A stretch of 64,000 nt of DNA, taken from the NCBI RefSeq assembly GCF_026241335.1, contig NZ_JAPHAV010000001.1, forward strand, positions 620,001 through 684,000, read 5' to 3'. This document shows positions 55,613 through 64,000 of the stretch, one piece after another. The position numbers and the translations under genes are program-made. The DNA is from Ochrobactrum chromiisoli. Its GTDB lineage: Bacteria; Pseudomonadota; Alphaproteobacteria; Rhizobiales; Rhizobiaceae. Under the pieces are notes generated by a model that was given only the letters and a program-made list of their open reading frames with translations, searched no databases and was not told where the DNA came from. Every line of letters starts with the position of its first letter. The stretch's first letter is position 1.

Positions 55613-56854
55613 ATGAAGAAGAACGTTCTCATTATCGGCGCCGGGGGCGTGGCTCAGGTTGTTGCACATAAATGTGCACAAAACTCTGACATATTGGGCG
55701 ATATCCATATTGCGTCCCGCACGGTTGAGAAATGCCGCAAGATTATCGATAGCGTGCATGAAAAGAAGAGCCTCAAGACCGAGGTGAAACTGGAAGCGCA
55801 TGCGCTGGATGCTATGGATGTGGAAGCCACCAAGGCTCTCATTCAGAAGACTGGCGTTCAGATCGTGATCAATGTCGGCTCGGCCTTCCTCAATATGTCG
55901 GTCCTTCGCGCCTGTATTGATACAGGCGTGGCTTACATGGACACTGCGATCCATGAAGATCCGAAGAAGATCTGCGAAACCCCACCGTGGTATGGCAACT
56001 ACGAATGGAAGAACCTGAAAGAATGCGAAGAGAAGGGCATTACAGCCATTCTCGGCATTGGTTTTGATCCGGGCGTGGTCAATGCCTATGCACGCCTGGC
56101 TGCTGATGACTATCTCGATGAGGTTAAATCCATCGACATCGTTGACATCAATGCCGGTTCGCATGGCCGCTGGTTTTCGACCAACTTCGACCCGGAAATC
56201 AACTTCCGCGAATTCACCGGCACGGTCTATTCATGGCAGGGTGGGCAGTGGCAGTCGAACAAGATGTTCGAAGTTGGCCAGACTTTTGATCTGCCTGTTG
56301 TTGGTCCAAGCAAGGCCTATATGACCGGGCATGATGAAGTGCACTCGCTATCCAAGAACTACCCGAACGCCGATGTGCGTTTCTGGATGGGCTTTGGCGA
56401 TCACTACATCAACGTCTTTACCGTGCTGAACAATCTCGGTCTCCTGTCCGAACAGCCGGTCAAAACCGCTGAAGGTCTGGAAGTCGTGCCGCTCAAGGTG
56501 GTCAAGGCTGTGCTGCCTGATCCATCATCGCTTGCGCCAGATTACACTGGCAAGACCTGCATCGGCGATTTCGTCAAAGGCACCAAGGACGGCAAAGAGA
56601 AGGAAGTCTTCATCTATAATGTTGCCGACCACAAGGACGCCTATAACGAAGTGGGCAGCCAGGGCATTTCCTACACCGCAGGTGTGCCACCCGTTGCAGC
56701 CGCAATCCTGATCGCTTCGGGCGAATGGGATGTGAAGAAGATGGTCAATGTGGAAGAGCTGAACCCGAAGCCATTCCTGCACATTCTGAACCAGATCGGC
56801 CTGCCATCGCGCATTAAGGACGAAGACGGCGACCGCGCTCTCGACTTTGCATAA
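55613..56854 (+). CDS. Carboxynorspermidine dehydrogenase (saccharopine dehydrogenase family)
   Basis: 413 residues. Rossmann NADP motif NVLIIGAGGVAQVVAHKCAQ at the N-terminus and the saccharopine-dehydrogenase-type body (FDPGVVNAYARLAADDYLDE; HDEVHSLSKNYPNADVRFWM). Reductively condenses putrescine (or diaminopropane) with aspartate semialdehyde to the substrate of NspC. 112 bp after nspC, so likely the same operon. ATG 55613 gives the family N-terminus; ATG 55574 is upstream in frame. Confidence 0.88.
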   Translation: MKKNVLIIGAGGVAQVVAHKCAQNSDILGDIHIASRTVEKCRKIIDSVHEKKSLKTEVKLEAHALDAMDVEATKALIQKTGVQIVINVGSAFLNMSVLRACIDTGVAYMDTAIHEDPKKICETPPWYGNYEWKNLKECEEKGITAILGIGFDPGVVNAYARLAADDYLDEVKSIDIVDINAGSHGRWFSTNFDPEINFREFTGTVYSWQGGQWQSNKMFEVGQTFDLPVVGPSKAYMTGHDEVHSLSKNYPNADVRFWMGFGDHYINVFTVLNNLGLLSEQPVKTAEGLEVVPLKVVKAVLPDPSSLAPDYTGKTCIGDFVKGTKDGKEKEVFIYNVADHKDAYNEVGSQGISYTAGVPPVAAAILIASGEWDVKKMVNVEELNPKPFLHILNQIGLPSRIKDEDGDRALDFA

Positions 56855-56875
56855 GCGTGGGTTGAATGAATAAAG

Positions 56876-56902
56876 AAAGCCCCGCCTGGTGCGGGGTTTT
56901 TA
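56876..56902 (+). terminator. Terminator after the polyamine genes
   Basis: AAAGCCCCGC / GCGGGGTTTTT hairpin. Confidence 0.9.
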
Positions 56903-57248
56903 TTTCGACATATGTCAGCAGTTGAGAATTTACTTCTCAAGATATGTTGCTTCTTTATGCAAGTCTGGTATCCATTGCGCATTAATTTTGTGCCAATCGA
57001 TGTGCAGCCCGCCTGGCTCCGGATCAGTCTCTGGAACATACACAACGTTCCCATTAGAGACTGAAGAACCCGAAAAGTGGGAGCAAAGTCGCAATCGCGA
57101 TGAAAGCTCTTAGCCGGCATGGGGCGATCGATATTCGTATCACGATGCTAAATTCCTCAGATTGACATGGTCTCTGACGTCATGGCACGTGTTTCAGCTA
57201 TGGATTGTCTGGCGGATTGACGGCCCCGGACAGTTCGGGGAGTGACTT
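56903..57248. other. Intergenic region before the second MATE gene
   Basis: 346 bp. Contains the half-copy of the 43-bp palindrome and the MATE promoter zone. A 74-codon plus-strand frame at 56889-57113 overlaps the terminator, lacks a ribosome site and is not called. Confidence 0.5.
57069..57084. repeat. Half-copy of the 43-bp palindromic repeat
   Basis: CCCGAAAAGTGGGAGC, identical to the left inner half of the copy at 72-114, but the matching right half is missing. Confidence 0.65.
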
Positions 57249-58667
57249 GTGATCAATACAGTTGTTGAAGGCTTTCGTGAGCCACATTTGAGCCGTTTTC
57301 AGCGCTGGAGCCGGGAAATAATAACAGCCCTCAAGCTAGGCTGGCCGTTGATTTTCACCAATCTTTCGCAGGCTGCATTGACTGCCACTGATGTTATTTT
57401 CATCGGGCGGCTGGGTAAGGACACGCTTGCCTCGGCACTTTTGACGACCAGTTTTTATCATACGCTGATGATCTTTTCGATGGGGCTTGTCTCGGCTGTT
57501 ATGCCAATGATCGCCATTGCACTCGGCAGGAACCGTCATTCGGTGCGCGACGTGCGCCGGACTGTGCGTCAGGGCATGTGGTCGGCGATTATGATCTCGA
57601 TCCCGATATGGTTCGTGTTGTGGCATTGCGAGGAAATATTCATCTTCCTTGGCCAGCAGCCGGATATTGCCGCGCGTTCCACCGATTTCATGCACACGCT
57701 GCAATGGGCGCTGTTGCCTTATCTGTTCTATATTGTGCTGCGCTCATTTTTTGCGGCCATGGAAAAGCCGATGTGGACATTGCTGGTTGCGGCTGCGGCC
57801 ATTGGTTTCAATGCGCTGGCTGGCTGGACACTCATTTTCGGTCACTTTGGCTTCCCACGTATGGAGTTGCATGGCGCCGGTATCGCCACCACGCTTTCGA
57901 GCAGCATGATGTTTCTTGGTATGGCGTTTATCGCGACCCGCCATCGGCGTTTCCGTCGCTATCGTCTGTTTGGTCGCTTCTGGCGTGCTGACTGGCCACG
58001 TCTCATCGAGCTCTGGCGTATCGGTTTTCCGATGGCGCTGACCTTTGTGTTTGAAACCTCGATTTTCTATGCTGCCGTCATCATGATGGGCTATATCGGC
58101 CCGACTGCGATGGCAGCCCATGCCGTTGCAATTCAGGTGGCGTCACTTAGCTTTATGGTGCCGCTCGGTTTCGGGCAGGTCGCAACGGTTCGAGTCGGGC
58201 GTGCTTACGGACGCGGTGACCCGCAGGCTGTAGCCTATGCGGGCTGGAGCGCTTATGCGTTGGGAGTGGGCTTCATGGCGATCATGGGATTGCTGATGAT
58301 TTTGATTCCACGCGTGTTTATTGGTGCATTTCTCAATCTAAAAGACCCCGAGAATTTTGCCGTTATCGAACTTGCGGTGACATTTCTGGCGCTTGCGGCG
58401 CTGTTTCAGATCGTCGACGGTGCCCAGGCCGTTGCCGCAGGTATGCTGCGCGGTCTGCGTGATACGCGCATTCCGATGTATCTTGCGCTTGTCGGTTACT
58501 GGGGTGTCGGCTTGCCGTTGGGTGCGCTTCTGGCATTCCAGTTTAAGCTCGGCGGCGCTGGGGTCTGGCTTGGATTGGCCGCAGGCCTGGCCATCGTTTC
58601 CGTACTGATGACCATGCGCTGGCGACGTTCACTCACCCGCATCAGCAATATCTCAGTCGATGCATAA
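57249..58667 (+). CDS. MATE-family multidrug efflux transporter (NorM-like)
   Basis: 472 residues with about 12 hydrophobic segments. LGWPLIFTNLSQAALTATDV, FIGRLGKDTLASALL and the second-half LGFGQVATVRVGRAYGRGDP show the NorM-type MATE fold. Exports cationic drugs with Na+ or H+ coupling. The start at 57249 lies close to a GGGG-rich leader. Different subgroup from the DinF-like MATE protein at 29789. Confidence 0.9.
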   Translation: MINTVVEGFREPHLSRFQRWSREIITALKLGWPLIFTNLSQAALTATDVIFIGRLGKDTLASALLTTSFYHTLMIFSMGLVSAVMPMIAIALGRNRHSVRDVRRTVRQGMWSAIMISIPIWFVLWHCEEIFIFLGQQPDIAARSTDFMHTLQWALLPYLFYIVLRSFFAAMEKPMWTLLVAAAAIGFNALAGWTLIFGHFGFPRMELHGAGIATTLSSSMMFLGMAFIATRHRRFRRYRLFGRFWRADWPRLIELWRIGFPMALTFVFETSIFYAAVIMMGYIGPTAMAAHAVAIQVASLSFMVPLGFGQVATVRVGRAYGRGDPQAVAYAGWSAYALGVGFMAIMGLLMILIPRVFIGAFLNLKDPENFAVIELAVTFLALAALFQIVDGAQAVAAGMLRGLRDTRIPMYLALVGYWGVGLPLGALLAFQFKLGGAGVWLGLAAGLAIVSVLMTMRWRRSLTRISNISVDA

Positions 58668-58671
58668 ACAA

Positions 58672-58700
58672 AAGCCGCTCCGCTTTCGGCGGGGCGGCTT
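58672..58700. terminator. Terminator between the MATE and ialB-like genes
   Basis: AAGCCGC / GCGGCTT outer stem with a GC-rich interior, between convergent genes. Confidence 0.78.
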
Positions 58701-58720
58701 AGCATTAGAGAGTAGAACGC

Positions 58721-59242
58721 TTACTTTGTCAGCGTGACGATGCGGTCAAGGGCGGCACCGAAGCCTTTCAGCGAAACCTTGAAGGCAACAGGCTGGCTAG
58801 GGCTGAGAGCAGTCGTGGTTACGTTAAGGTTGCTGCCAGCTTTCAGCGCTGCGGCCTGCTTGGCGTCAAAGCTCACAGGCGCGAGGCAGCCTTGCGGCAA
58901 ACAGGTCGAGAAAGTCAGGTTCGGACCGGCGGCGTCGTCAATTTTGAGCGTCGCGCCCTTCGCGAGATCAAGGCCGAATGGCATCAGCAGTACGCCTTCA
59001 ATCTTGCCGCCTGCCATATTACGAAGCTCGGCAGTCAATACGCGCTGGCCAGTCTGTGAACTATTCTGGTCCTGACGGATCGCGCAGACGGTCGTTTCCT
59101 TCTGTGACTGGCAAGAGACTGTCCAGTCCTCATAGGTTTCCTGAAGCGTGCTTGCGCCGCCTGGGAGAGGTGCTGCAAAAGCGGAAAGCCCCGAAAATGC
59201 TGTGAAGGCAACTGCGAGACCAAAGGAGCGATAGTTTTTCAT
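58721..59242 (-). CDS. Invasion-associated locus B (IalB) family protein
   Basis: 173 residues. Signal peptide ([15 protein letters not shown]), then the IalB domain: [54 protein letters not shown], with four Cys likely in disulfides. The family is named after the Bartonella invasion locus; in free-living relatives it is a periplasmic or surface protein of unknown function. ATG 59242 gives a clean signal peptide; the 25-codon extension is not favoured. Confidence 0.88.
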   Translation of the reverse strand: MKNYRSFGLAVAFTAFSGLSAFAAPLPGGASTLQETYEDWTVSCQSQKETTVCAIRQDQNSSQTGQRVLTAELRNMAGGKIEGVLLMPFGLDLAKGATLKIDDAAGPNLTFSTCLPQGCLAPVSFDAKQAAALKAGSNLNVTTTALSPSQPVAFKVSLKGFGAALDRIVTLTK

Positions 59243-59730
59243 AAATGTATTCTCTGTTGAATTGATGTTGGTTAGTGACGACGGAAAACTCATAACCCTA
59301 TTATTAATATTGAGCATAAAATAAGTCTCTGTTCAACAGGCAATATATTGGAGATTTTATTGACATTATAATATTCGAAATACCTTTCGTAAGGGTGTGT
59401 GGCATGTATTTCAATTTTTATCCCTGTTTTTGAAGCAAACGGCTGGCAGGGTGTTTTTTAGGATATTCTGAAAAATGGTTGAAGAGTGAAATTATAGAAT
59501 ATTAGTAATATAATTTTGAAAATAAAAAGTTGCTAGCTATTATTTTATAACTATTAATTGAAGGTATAAATTTTAAAATTGGGATAATGTAAAGCAAATA
59601 CTAAATAGTTGCGCATATGATACATATTAACTGCTGTTTTAAATACTGATGAAAATGCGATTGCCGCTTATAATAATTGTGTTCTATCAGAAAGGAGTCT
59701 GAATTTATATATCTACTGGAGTATAATAAA
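59243..59730. other. A+T-rich intergenic region between ialB-like and porin genes
   Basis: About 490 bp, strongly A+T-rich from 59330 to 59650. It is the divergent promoter region of the ialB-like gene and porin. A good ribosome-like AAAGGAG (59691-59697) is followed by no start codon within range. No gene is supported. Confidence 0.5.
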
Positions 59731-60843
59731 ATGACTATTAAAGGTCTTCTTCTTGGTTCCGCAGCCGTTATGGCTGTAGCGACAACCAGTGCTTACGCTG
59801 CTGACACGATCGTGTCTCCAGAGCCGGAACATGTTGAATATGTGCGTGTATGCGATGCTTATGGCGCGGGCTATTTTTATATTCCAGGCACCGAAACCTG
59901 CCTGCGCGTTTCCGGTTACGTGCGTTATGATGTCGGCGGCGGCGATAATGTTTATGGCCGTGGTTTCAGAGATCGTGAAGGTTTTGTCGACACCCGCCGC
60001 AACAGCTGGGACAACAAAGCGCGACTTTCACTGCGCCTGAGCACCGCGTCGGAAACTGAACTTGGCACTTTGAAGACATATGCTGAAACCCGCTATGACT
60101 GGGGCAATGGTGTAGAAGGTGCTTCCGGTTCGCTTCGCTTTGGTTATATTCAGCTCGGTGGTCTTCGCCTTGGTCTTGATGAATCCGCATTCGTGACGTT
60201 CCCGGGTTATCTTGGCGACGTCCTCAATGATGACGTGATCCTCGCAGGCGGTTATCGTACGGGACTGGTCAGCTATACGTTCACTGCCGATAACGGCTTT
60301 TCTGCTATCTTGTCGCTGGAACAAGGCAACAACGAAGATACAGACAGCGCCTATGGCTTTAATGGCACGATCAAAGATTACACCCCGCATGTTGTTGGTG
60401 GTGTAAAGTATGAACAGGGATGGGGCACGATTGCCGCCGTTGCTGCTTATGACGCACGTAACGAAGAATGGGCTGGCAAGCTGCGCGGTGATTTGAACCT
60501 TACCGATCGCTTCTCGGTTTGGGCTATGGGTGGCTACAAGTCCAACAAGGACATCTATCAGGACGGTGTTCGCATGATCAGCAGCTTCTACGGCACATGG
60601 GGTGGCGATTGGGCTGTTTGGGGTGGTGCGAAATTTAAGGCAACTGACAAGGCAACGCTGAATGCGCAGCTTGCCTTTGATGGCACCAATACGCTGGCGG
60701 CGACGGCAAATGTTGCTTATCAGCTGGTTCCTGGCTTCACTGTTACGCCAGAAGTATCCTACACCAAGTGGAAGGATAGCCATTCTGTTCTCAATGGTAA
60801 GGATGCATGGGGCGGTATGGTTCGCTTCCAGCGCTCGTTCTAA
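59731..60843 (+). CDS. Outer-membrane porin (Omp2a/Omp2b family)
   Basis: 370 residues. Signal peptide ending TSAYAA, then a beta-barrel porin of the alphaproteobacterial porin_2 family: [35 protein letters not shown] with two Cys, alternating aromatic strands and the terminal Phe in MVRFQRSF. Forms a general diffusion trimer in the outer membrane. ATG 59731 has GGAG upstream. In Brucella the homologues are Omp2a/Omp2b; here one copy is present. Confidence 0.92.
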   Translation: MTIKGLLLGSAAVMAVATTSAYAADTIVSPEPEHVEYVRVCDAYGAGYFYIPGTETCLRVSGYVRYDVGGGDNVYGRGFRDREGFVDTRRNSWDNKARLSLRLSTASETELGTLKTYAETRYDWGNGVEGASGSLRFGYIQLGGLRLGLDESAFVTFPGYLGDVLNDDVILAGGYRTGLVSYTFTADNGFSAILSLEQGNNEDTDSAYGFNGTIKDYTPHVVGGVKYEQGWGTIAAVAAYDARNEEWAGKLRGDLNLTDRFSVWAMGGYKSNKDIYQDGVRMISSFYGTWGGDWAVWGGAKFKATDKATLNAQLAFDGTNTLAATANVAYQLVPGFTVTPEVSYTKWKDSHSVLNGKDAWGGMVRFQRSF

Positions 60844-60851
60844 TATTAAAA

Positions 60852-60884
60852 AAAGGCCGTCACTATATGTGGCGGCCTTTTTAT
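60852..60884 (+). terminator. Terminator after the porin gene
   Basis: AAAGGCCG ... CGGCCTTT long hairpin followed by TTTTTAT. Confidence 0.88.
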
Positions 60885-61103
60885 AATCTTCAATATTATC
60901 TTCCTAAGAAATAATAGCAATAAATTGTATTTTTACTTTGATTTTGGGTTGAATGATCAAAATAAACTATATGTGATTATTTTTAACTGAAAATACAAGC
61001 TATATAGAGAATGCCATTGAACAGCGTAGAAGGACTGCGCAAAGTTTATCTGATCTCCAGTCAGGCATGGCAGCGGCGGGCTTTTGGCCCGCCGTTTCTA
61101 CTT

Positions 61104-61925
61104 TTAACGCGATAGCTTCATATGGCGGTTGACGTCTTTATAAAGCAGATAGCGGAATTTTCCCGGACCACCAGCATAACAAGCCTGCGGGCAGAAGGCG
61201 CGCAGCCACATGAAATCACCGGCTTCCACTTCCACCCAGTCCTGATTGAGCCGATAGACGGCCTTGCCTTCCAGCACATAAAGCCCGTGTTCCATCACAT
61301 GGGTTTCGGCGAACGGGATCACGCCACCCGGCTCAAATGTGACGACGGTCACATGCATGTCGTGACGCAGATCGTTCGGGTCAACAAAGCGCGTTGTTGC
61401 CCATGCGCCGTTGGTGTCGGGCATCGGTGTCGGTGCGATGTTCTTCTCATTAAGAAAAAGCGGCTCCGGCACGTCGAGGCCGTCGACATATTCGTAAGCC
61501 TTTCGCACCCAGTGGAAGCGTGCGACAGCGCCTGAATTGTTGCGAAGCGTCCAGCCGCTCTTGGGCGGCAGATAGGCGTATCCGCCTTCGCTCAACACAT
61601 GATCCTTGCCCGCAAGCGTAACCGTGATTTCACCTTCGACAACAAACAGTACGCCTTGTGCGGCGTCATCGAGTTCCGCACGGTCGCTGCCGCCGCCGGG
61701 TTGTACTTCCATGATATATTGCGAGAAAGTCTCCGCAAAGCCCGAGAGTGGGCGGGCAATGATCCATAGACGCGTCTTGTCCCAGAAGGGCAGGAAGCTT
61801 GTGACGATATCGCTGAATGTGCCTTTCGGAATGACCGCATAGGCTTCAGTGAACATGGCCCGATCAGTCAGAATTTGCGTCTGTGGCGGCAGGCCACCGG
61901 TCGGTGCGTAATAATTACGGCTCAT
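61104..61925 (-). CDS. allE: (S)-ureidoglycine aminohydrolase
   Basis: 273-residue bicupin. Cupin segments: VVEGEITVTLAGKDHVLSEG, YAYLPPKSGW and VTFEPGGVIPFAETHVMEHG, LYVLEGKAVYRLNQDWVEVE. It would release ammonia from ureidoglycine in allantoin catabolism. Lies directly downstream of the puuE-uraD gene in one transcript, consistent with the pathway. Some relatives are annotated as bifunctional with allantoicase. Confidence 0.88.
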   Translation of the reverse strand: MSRNYYAPTGGLPPQTQILTDRAMFTEAYAVIPKGTFSDIVTSFLPFWDKTRLWIIARPLSGFAETFSQYIMEVQPGGGSDRAELDDAAQGVLFVVEGEITVTLAGKDHVLSEGGYAYLPPKSGWTLRNNSGAVARFHWVRKAYEYVDGLDVPEPLFLNEKNIAPTPMPDTNGAWATTRFVDPNDLRHDMHVTVVTFEPGGVIPFAETHVMEHGLYVLEGKAVYRLNQDWVEVEAGDFMWLRAFCPQACYAGGPGKFRYLLYKDVNRHMKLSR

Positions 61926-61937
61926 TGTTGCCTCTGA

Positions 61938-63365
61938 TCAATATAGTGTTTCGGGAAGAATATCTTTGAGCCGCAGCAGCGCGATGCGCTCGACCTGTTC
62001 ACACGCGGTTTCCAGCTCCGCTTGTTTCGAATTTTCAACACGCCGTTTGAAAGCGTCGAGAATTTCCTTCTTGTTGCGTCCCTTGACCGCAATGATGAAA
62101 GGAAAGCCGAATTTCTGCGTATAGGCGTCGTTGAGTTCGGTGAAAGTCTTGCGCTCGTCATCGCTCAAAGCATCAAGGCCCGCAGATGCTTGCTCAGATG
62201 TGGATTCCGGTGTCAGACGCTTCGCCGCCGCAAGCTTTCCTGCAAGATCGGGATGGGCGCGTAAAACACCGAGCTTTTCATCGTCTGATGCAGCGCGGAA
62301 TGCGCGGACCAGAACCGTATGAAGACCGGATGCAGAATCGGCCAGTTCCGTCAGACCCATGTCATAGGCGCGTTCGGCAATCCATGGCGAATGCTCGAAA
62401 ATCCCGCCATAGCGCGCAACAAAGTCGGCCTTGCTGGCCTTGGAGGGTAGGACATCGGCCTGCTTTGGCTTGTGATGCTCATGCCAGTGACGCGCAATAT
62501 CGACGCGCTTGGCAACCCAGACCTTGTCGTGGCTTTGCACATAATCGAGGAAGCGTTCAAGTGCCGCTACACGGCCCGGACGACCGACGAGGCGGCAATG
62601 CAGGCCAATCGACATCATCTTCGGCGCACCTTCTGCACCTTCGCGGTAAAGCACGTCGAATGTGTCTTTGAGATAGGTGTAGAACTGATCGCCGGAGTTA
62701 AAGCCCTGTGGCGTGGCAAAGCGCATGTCATTTGTATCAAGTGTATAAGGCACGATCAGATGCGGACCTTTTGGCCCCTTTACCCAGTAAGGCAATTCAT
62801 CGGCATAGGAATCGGCTGAATAGAGAAAGCCGCCTTCCTCCATCACCAGCTTCAGCGTGTTATCCGATGGCTTGCCCTGATAGATGCCGAGTGGGCGCGA
62901 GCCTGTAATTTCGGTATGCAGGCGCACAGCTTCGCGAATGTGTTCGCGCTCCACCTCTTCGGGAACATCCTTATATTCCCACCAGCGCAGACCGTGGCTG
63001 GCAATTTCCCAGTCGGCTTCCTTCATGGCGCTGATGGCTTCGGGATTGCGCTCCATGGCAAGGGTCACGCCATAGACGGTTACCGGCATGTTGCGTTGCG
63101 TGAATGCGCGCCACAAACGCCAGAAGCCGGATCGGGCACCATATTCGTAGATCGATTCCATGTTGAGGTTGCGCTGACCGTTCCATGCCTGCGCGCCGAC
63201 GATTTCCGAAAGCAGGCATTCGGATGCGGGATCGCCATCAAGGATGCAGCTTTCACCACCTTCTTCGTAGTTGACGACGAACTGCACGGCGATATTTGCC
63301 CCACCCGGCCAGCGTGGGTCTGGTGTGTTGCGGCCATAGCCAACCAGATTGCGCGGATAACTCAT
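61938..63365 (-). CDS. puuE: PuuE allantoinase fused to UraD (OHCU decarboxylase)
   Basis: 475 residues in two parts. Residues 1-305 are a polysaccharide-deacetylase-like cofactor-free allantoinase (NLVGYGRNTPDPRWPGGANI; SHGLRWWEYKDVP). Residues 306-475 form a UraD domain (FVARYGGIFEHSPWIAERAY; LGVLRAHPDLAGKLAAAKRL). Together they process the urate-oxidase product OHCU to S-allantoin and open allantoin to allantoate. ATG 63365 is the family start; the longer frame is rejected. Downstream is allE; divergent is uraH. Confidence 0.92.
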   Translation of the reverse strand: MSYPRNLVGYGRNTPDPRWPGGANIAVQFVVNYEEGGESCILDGDPASECLLSEIVGAQAWNGQRNLNMESIYEYGARSGFWRLWRAFTQRNMPVTVYGVTLAMERNPEAISAMKEADWEIASHGLRWWEYKDVPEEVEREHIREAVRLHTEITGSRPLGIYQGKPSDNTLKLVMEEGGFLYSADSYADELPYWVKGPKGPHLIVPYTLDTNDMRFATPQGFNSGDQFYTYLKDTFDVLYREGAEGAPKMMSIGLHCRLVGRPGRVAALERFLDYVQSHDKVWVAKRVDIARHWHEHHKPKQADVLPSKASKADFVARYGGIFEHSPWIAERAYDMGLTELADSASGLHTVLVRAFRAASDDEKLGVLRAHPDLAGKLAAAKRLTPESTSEQASAGLDALSDDERKTFTELNDAYTQKFGFPFIIAVKGRNKKEILDAFKRRVENSKQAELETACEQVERIALLRLKDILPETLY

Positions 63366-63620
63366 GTGGAATTCCCTCGATTTTTGTCTGTTTTGCTTAT
63401 GATAATAAAGATTTACGCCGACCATTCCCCCTCAAAATTTTGAAAGACATCCAACGATTATCATCTTTCCCAAGACATAACTTCGGTAAATACTCACAAT
63501 AGGGAACAAGTGTGGTTCGCAAACACTCACGTGTTGCGTGAAATAAATCACACAAAAACAAGTGCTTGCAATGGTTCTAACGGTAATGTCGGAAGAATCG
63601 TGCAGGCGGCAGGAGTAAAA

Positions 63621-63986
63621 ATGGGAAGCCAAGCAAGCGGTCAGGGCCGGTTAACGACGCATGTCCTTGATACGGTCAATGGTAAACCAGCGGCAAATCT
63701 GCGCATCGAATTGCGCCGGATCGAGAATCAGCAGGCAGAAATCTTGCGCGAAATTCGCACCAATGCGGATGGTCGCTGCGGTGAACCGCTGCTTGCGGGC
63801 GATGCGCTCCATTCTGGTTCATATGAGCTGCTTTTCCATGTCGGTGAATATTTCGGCAAAAGGGACGGTGTGATCCCGTTTCTGGATGTGGTGCCATTGC
63901 GTTTTGGTATTTCTGACGAAAAGGCGCATTATCATGTGCCGCTTCTGGTTTCGCCGTTTTCTTATTCAACCTATCGCGGGAGTTAA
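63621..63986 (+). CDS. uraH: 5-hydroxyisourate hydrolase
   Basis: 121-residue transthyretin-like protein hydrolysing 5-hydroxyisourate to OHCU. Signatures: [20 protein letters not shown] with the catalytic His, [19 protein letters not shown] with the canonical C-terminal YRGS. AGGAG precedes ATG 63621. Divergent from the puuE-uraD operon, and followed at once by another gene start. Confidence 0.95.
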   Translation: MGSQASGQGRLTTHVLDTVNGKPAANLRIELRRIENQQAEILREIRTNADGRCGEPLLAGDALHSGSYELLFHVGEYFGKRDGVIPFLDVVPLRFGISDEKAHYHVPLLVSPFSYSTYRGS

Positions 63987-63991
63987 GCGGT

Positions 63992-64000
63992 ATGGGTCAA
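63992..64000 (+). CDS. Start of a further gene (truncated by the window edge)
   Basis: ATG-GGT-CAA six bases after the uraH stop, with GGGAG 12 bases upstream, suggests the next gene of the urate/allantoin operon. Only three codons are visible, so no product is assigned. Confidence 0.4.

Noticed and set aside
1-64000. CRISPR arrays, tRNA or rRNA genes, prophage modules
   Set aside because: Looked for regular repeats, cloverleaf-like segments and phage structural genes; none recognised.

Overview
The window looks like a chromosomal segment of a Brucellaceae bacterium (Alphaproteobacteria, Hyphomicrobiales), most likely of the Ochrobactrum/Brucella group. The pointers are a GcrA cell-cycle regulator, ALA-synthase-type hemA, an Omp2-like porin, an IalB-family protein, a BepDE-like RND pump with its TetR repressor, a catB-type acetyltransferase beside panCB, a SAM-II riboswitch on metZ, a cuckoo-type anti-Shine-Dalgarno small RNA and a dispersed 43-bp palindrome. 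This assignment rests on recognition of the encoded proteins; no database search was possible. The region is gene-dense and mostly ordinary core genome, with one clear insertion.

Layout. 0-7.2 kb: DMT permease, CoxG-like protein, pgi, an M14-type aspartoacylase-like protein, a HAD phosphatase and a fatty-acyl-CoA ligase. 7.3-12.6 kb: divergent TetR regulator and RND efflux operon (bepR/bepD/bepE-like) with a candidate operator between them. 12.8-14.8 kb: a hidden 54-residue membrane protein gene, then a 1318-bp IS5-type element carrying a frameshifted transposase plus a DUF2267 passenger gene, inserted exactly at the stop codon of a solute-binding protein gene. 15.8-20.8 kb: membrane GT2 glycosyltransferase, PPK2, PhoR-like kinase, gcrA. 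21.1-26.4 kb: argD-argF-hslO operon, apaG, and metZ under a SAM-II riboswitch.

26.6-33.2 kb: bimodular dCTP-deaminase-like protein, GlxA-type regulator, small membrane protein, CAP protein, MATE exporter, pyrD with a DUF952 gene, and a periplasmic protein. 33.2-37.5 kb: a symporter-coupled hybrid kinase converging on a LuxR-type response regulator, an arrangement like the CrbS/CrbR acetate switch. 37.6-42 kb: proline iminopeptidase, mscL, aminotransferase, hemA with an FNR/FixK box. 42-44.2 kb: a glycan cluster (deacetylase, GT25, GT29-like). 44.4-47.3 kb: DUF1127 protein, small hypothetical, LysR regulator divergent from a CidA/LrgB pair, then the three-hairpin small RNA. 47.6-54 kb: DUF900-type lipoprotein hydrolase, panC-panB, catB, fpr, MFS exporter. 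54.4-56.9 kb: carboxynorspermidine (spermidine) route, nspC plus its dehydrogenase. 57.2-60.9 kb: second MATE exporter, IalB-family protein, porin. 61.1-64 kb: urate/allantoin catabolism (allE-like, puuE-uraD fusion, uraH).

The most noteworthy items are the passenger-carrying IS and its stop-codon-preserving insertion, the three-hairpin CCTCCTCCC small RNA, the unannotated 54-residue membrane protein, a promoter immediately followed by a terminator upstream of argD, a structured element ahead of nspC, and a GT29 sialyltransferase-like gene in a glycan cluster.
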